DNA of 6,234 bases, taken from the NCBI GenBank assembly GCA_020047885.1, contig JAIFNF010000020.1, positions 1-6,234 on the forward strand. Reading direction: 5' to 3'. The first letter of the stretch is position 1. Each line of letters begins with the position of its first letter. The notes under the pieces were generated by a model. The model made no database searches. It was not told the origin of the DNA and saw only the letters and a list, made by a program, of their open reading frames with translations. A program made the position numbers and the translations under genes. This DNA is from Gammaproteobacteria bacterium (GTDB lineage Bacteria; Pseudomonadota; Gammaproteobacteria; Competibacterales; Competibacteraceae). Shown piece by piece: positions 1 to 4,100 of this stretch.

Positions 1-1
1 G

Positions 2-61
2 AAGAGTCAAGATTACGCCCGCCAGTGGTGGATCACGGGCGGCGATGCCGATTTTCGTTAA
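2..61 (+). CDS. 3' end of an upstream gene, product unknown (partial)
   Basis: Frame 2 is open from the left edge and ends at TAA 59-61. Its last residues read DYARQWWITGGDADFR, which looks like a real protein C-terminus (two Trp, balanced acidic and basic residues, no rare AGA codons). Frame 1 is also open and stops at TAA 70-72, overlapping the next ATG as TAATG, but its peptide is arginine-rich with AGA codons and looks like an off-frame reading. The giant gene's own frame is open to the left edge as well, so I cannot exclude that there is no separate upstream gene. Nineteen codons are too few to name a product. If real, the gene ends ten bases before the next start, which suggests one operon and possibly translational coupling. 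Confidence 0.5.
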   Translation, partial: KSQDYARQWWITGGDADFR

Positions 62-74
62 GAATCCCATAATG
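59..74 (+). promoter_or_regulatory. Weak ribosome binding site and start of the giant gene
   Basis: TAAG at 59-62, followed by AAT, lies nine bases before the ATG at 72-74 and is a modest match to the Shine-Dalgarno sequence. The TAAG overlaps the probable stop codon of the upstream gene. The ATG at 72 is preferred because it places MSAQRPRVLFALPATTLGGAE at the N-terminus, and GT-B transferases normally begin within a few residues of their first beta strand (here RVLFALP). An in-frame ATG at 45 would add nine residues (MPIFVKNPI), has no better ribosome site and would overlap the upstream gene. No promoter is visible in the 71 bases upstream. Confidence 0.4.
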
Positions 75-1199
75 AGCGCTCAACGCCCGCGCGTACTGTT
101 TGCTTTGCCAGCAACCACTCTGGGTGGCGCAGAAATTCGTTTGCTTAACATGCTAGGCTGGTTTACGCAGTTCGAACCCGTTTTGCTTACCCATAAGGTT
201 ATCGCTGACCACTGCCCTCCCGAAATTCGGGTTCTGACATTTGAAGATCAGCCGGATTGCGTCAATCCCTATCCATTTGACTGGGGCAATGCATGTATCT
301 ATGCCCGAGCCATTGCCCAGGTGGGAAATCGGGTAGGGGCGGATCTGGTGTTTGGCTGGATGCATAATGGCACTATTTTCACGGCGCTCGCAGGAACACT
401 GTTTGGTTTGAGGAGCCGATTGATAGGTAGTGTGCTGGGACCCGCTTCCGCCCACTATCATTTTCAAGGCCTTTCTCCCACATTCTATGAACGCGCTATC
501 TTGGCCTTCGCGTTCCGCCGTGTGCATGGACTGGTCGTAAACTCCAATGGGACGCGGCAGGATCTGATCGATCATTGGCACGCTCCAGCCCGTCGCGTCC
601 AACGCATCTATAACGGGATTGATCTATCCAGAATTCGAACCATGGCTGAACAGGATCCTGTGTCAGCCGATGCGGGGATACCGGTTATTTTGGCCGCTTC
701 GCGCTTGAGTCTCGAGAAAGGGTTTGATGTGCAGTTGCGGGCATTTGCTCGGGTGCGTCAGTTCGTCAAGACCAAGTTTCTCATCCTCGGCGAGGGACCC
801 CTGCGTCCGCCGATTGAAAGTTGGATTGCGGAACTGGGTCTGGCAGACGATGTTACGCTGCTTGGTTTCCAGAGTAACCCGTTTGCCTGGATGAAACGTG
901 CATCGGTATTTCTGATGGCGTCTCGACTTGAGGGATTTCCGAATGCCTTGGTTGAAGCCATGTCGCTGGGAGTTCCCGTGGTCAGTACCGCCTGTCCGTA
1001 TGGTCCCCAAGAAATTATAGAACCCGATCTCAGTGGCTTGTTGGCACCTGTGGATGATGATGAAGCCTTGTCCCGTCACTTGTTACGGGTATTGCTGCAT
1101 CGTGAAGATGCGGCGCGGTTAGGGGAAGGCGCACGTCGGCGGGCGGAGACGTTTACCATGTCCACCATGATTGAGGCTTATGAGCGGCTTATTATCTCA
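72..1199 (+). other. Domain 1: GT4-type (GT-B fold) glycosyltransferase, residues 1-376
   Basis: The N-terminal Rossmann half starts with RVLFALPATTLGGAE, whose Gly-Gly loop (G18-G19) and acidic follow-up are typical of retaining GT4 enzymes. The C-terminal half has the donor-binding features: SRLSLEKG (R211 and K216, the usual diphosphate-contacting pair), ILGEGP at 238-243, and ASRLEGFPNALVEAMSLG at 283-300, holding a complete EX7E motif (E287 and E295). After this come GVPVV and a C-terminal helix near YERL. The 376-residue length is normal for a complete GT4 enzyme. All motifs are intact, so this domain should transfer a sugar from a nucleotide donor with retention of configuration. It is followed directly by the deacetylase domain, so its product may be the deacetylase substrate (inference). 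Confidence 0.9.
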
Positions 1200-4100
1200 A
1201 TCTGTCTGAATCCCTCGACAGTCTATGATCATCATGGATATTGGAACCGGATGAATGAGGATAAAGAAAGGATACCGCGTCAAGCAATATCAACTTTGGG
1301 GACTGGTGGGATTGCTTTGATCCTAGCGCTGCATCCGGACGATGAGGTTTTTGGCTGTGCTGGTGCCATCCTGTGCCATATCGCTGCTGGTGATCCAGTC
1401 ACAGTCATCATCCTAACCGATGGCGACGGGGGGCGGGATAATGGCGCGGAACAGACAGCCTGTGTGGCACAGCGTCGGCAGGAAAGCCGGAATGCCGCGG
1501 ACATTCTCGGCTACGGCGAACCGATGTTCTGGGATCTCTGCGACCGGGAGCTGATTATTGACGAGTTGCTCATGCAACGACTCGGCGAAACAATCATCGC
1601 CACTGGCACCCGGTGGGTCTATGCACCTTGGCCCGGCGAAAACCATCCGGATCATCGTCGGCTCGGCATGGCGGCGCTGGAGCTGCTGAATCGTCTGCCC
1701 GAACCGGTCAACTTGGTATTTTATGAAATCAGCGCTCCTCTACTGCCCAATCGCCTACTGGACATTTCCTGTTTTCTGGAGCGCAAGCGTCAGGCGATGG
1801 CCTGCTTCGTCAGTCAGTTGGCTACGCAGCCTTATGACCACCAGATTGAGGCGCTGAATCGCTACCGGGCCTACACGCTTGGAGCCGTTACCGCCGCGGA
1901 AGCCTATTGCCAGATTGAAGCCCATGAGGCCATCGCCGCCCAGCATTTTTTCACCACACTGATTGCTGGCTGGCCGCTTACTCTGGCCACCACGACTGAG
2001 TCTGATCCTGACCCCTTGGTCTCAGTCATCGTGCGCACCCTGGGGCGCCCGGAATTGCCTGAAGCTCTGGCATCCATTGCGGCACAAACCTGTGACCGCC
2101 TCGAAGTCGTAGTGGTAGACGCCAGCGGCGTCGACGCTGTACATCCCGGCAGTCAGTGCGGTCGTTTTCCCCTGTTCTTGGCAAGGGCGGGCCAACGTCT
2201 CGGTCGTAGCGCCGCCGCTAATCTGGGTCTAGATCAGGCAAGTGGCGAATTTCTGATCTTTCTGGATGATGATGACTGGTTCGAGCCAGACCATATTTCC
2301 AGTCTGGTTGACTTGTTACGAATGCAAACCACTACCGTAGCAGCCTATGCCGGAGTCCGCTGTGTCCGGCGTTCGCTGTACGGTCAGTGGGAAACAACCC
2401 GGATTTATAACGACTCCTTTGACGCTACGCGGCTGCGGGTGGAAAACTTCATTCCCATTCATGCGGTGCTGTTTCGACGAACGGTACTCAGCGGCCCAGC
2501 GCCTTGTCGTTTCGACGAACAACTGGATGTATACGAAGACTGGGATTTCTGGCTGCAATTACTGGAGCGGGGGGCTTTTCATCATCGGAACGTGGTGAGC
2601 GCCTGCTACCGAATTCACGACAGCGGCAGTCTGGTCAACGCGAGTGGGCAACAGAAGCAGGAGGCGTTCCAATCCATCGTTCGCAAGTGGCGGAGTCGCT
2701 GGAGCGACCAGCATTTGATGGACATGCTGATCCGCGCCCGGACTCCAGAGTCTACCTGTCCACAAACTATCGAACTGCGCAGCGCAACGCCCGGAGAAGA
2801 TGCCACTCAGCCGCAGCGGATCACCCATCAATTTATTGTTGAAGCGCCAGTCGTTGTCCATGTCGATGCTCCATTAGCTACCATACCCGATTCAGTGCCA
2901 TACCGAGCCGCGCTGGTCGATGTCATCATTCCCGTTTATCGCGGGCTGGCGGAAACCCGCGCCTGTTTGACCAGTATCCTGCATTACCGGCAGAGCGTCC
3001 CACATGAAATTATCGTCATTGATGATGCCAGTTCTGAACCAGCGTTGACCGACTATCTCAGCGAATTGGCGACGGCTGGACATATTACCCTGCTGCACAA
3101 TGAACAAAATCTGGGGTTCGTGCAAACCGTTAATCGTGGCATGGCGGTTCATCAAGAACGCGATGTCGTGCTGTTGAACAGCGATACCGAGGTCGCCGGC
3201 GACTGGCTGGATCGCCTGACTCAGTGTGCCTACGGCGATCCGCGAACCGGAACCGCGACCCCTTTTTCCAATAACGCCACCATTTGCAGCTACCCCCGAA
3301 CCTGCGCCAACAATGATTTGCCGGACGGTTATACGGTGGCGACTCTGGATGCGCTGTTTCGGCGGGTGAATGTCGGACGGTCGATATTTATTCCGACCGC
3401 GGTGGGGTTTTGCATGTATATCCGTCGTGATTGCCTCCGCGAGACCGGCTTCTTTGATGCTGTCCATTTTGGCCGGGGGTATGGCGAAGAAAACGATTTC
3501 TGTATGCGTGCAACAACTCTCGGCTGGCACCATCTGCTGTGTGGCGATGTGTTTATTTATCACCGGGGCGGTGCCAGTTTTGGCGACCAGCACGATCTTT
3601 TGGAGCAACAGGGAATCGCGACTATCTGTCGATTACATCCCGGTTATGAAACCGCCATCCAAGCCCATATCGCCGCTGATGCAGCGAAACCGTTGCGCCA
3701 GGCAGTAGACGCCGCCCGCCTGCTTGATAGCAATCTGCCGGTTGTATTGTTTGTCAACCATAACCTTGGCGGCGGCACTCTCAAGCATGTGCGGGAACTG
3801 GCCGCGTTGTTGAGTGGGCGGATGCAAACCCTGTTGCTCTGCCCGATGGCTGACCATATCCATAGTTTAAGCTGGTTCCGGGATGGGGAAAGCTTGGAGT
3901 TGCGTTTTGCATTGCCAACTGATTATGGCCTGCTGTGTGATGTGTTGCGCGCCTTGAGCGTGAGCCGAATTCATTTTCATCATCTGCTGGACGTGGACGC
4001 CAGTATCTGGCAATTGCCGCAGGATTTAGGATTACCGTATGACTATACCCTGCATGACTATTACCCGGTCTGCCCACGCATCAATTTGTTTAATGCATTA

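Noticed and set aside
153..1079. Minus-strand open frames (153-602, 663-1079, 758-961)
   Set aside because: All are opposite the well-supported GT4 domain, have low-complexity or unconvincing peptides, and no ribosome sites or family motifs.
72..1991. Bacillithiol or mycothiol biosynthesis genes (BshA/BshB or MshA/MshB)
   Set aside because: The family pairing is similar, but the domains are fused to five further glycosyltransferase modules, which points to glycan assembly rather than thiol synthesis.
2347..2842. Plus-strand open frames in other phases (2347-2598, 2504-2842)
   Set aside because: They overlap domain 3 (YEDWDFWL region) out of frame, and their peptides resemble no protein.
2892..3608. 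Minus-strand open frame of 238 codons
   Set aside because: It lies wholly opposite domain 4, whose plus-strand reading has intact GT2 motifs. The antisense peptide has no recognisable domain and its openness follows from the codon bias of the sense strand.
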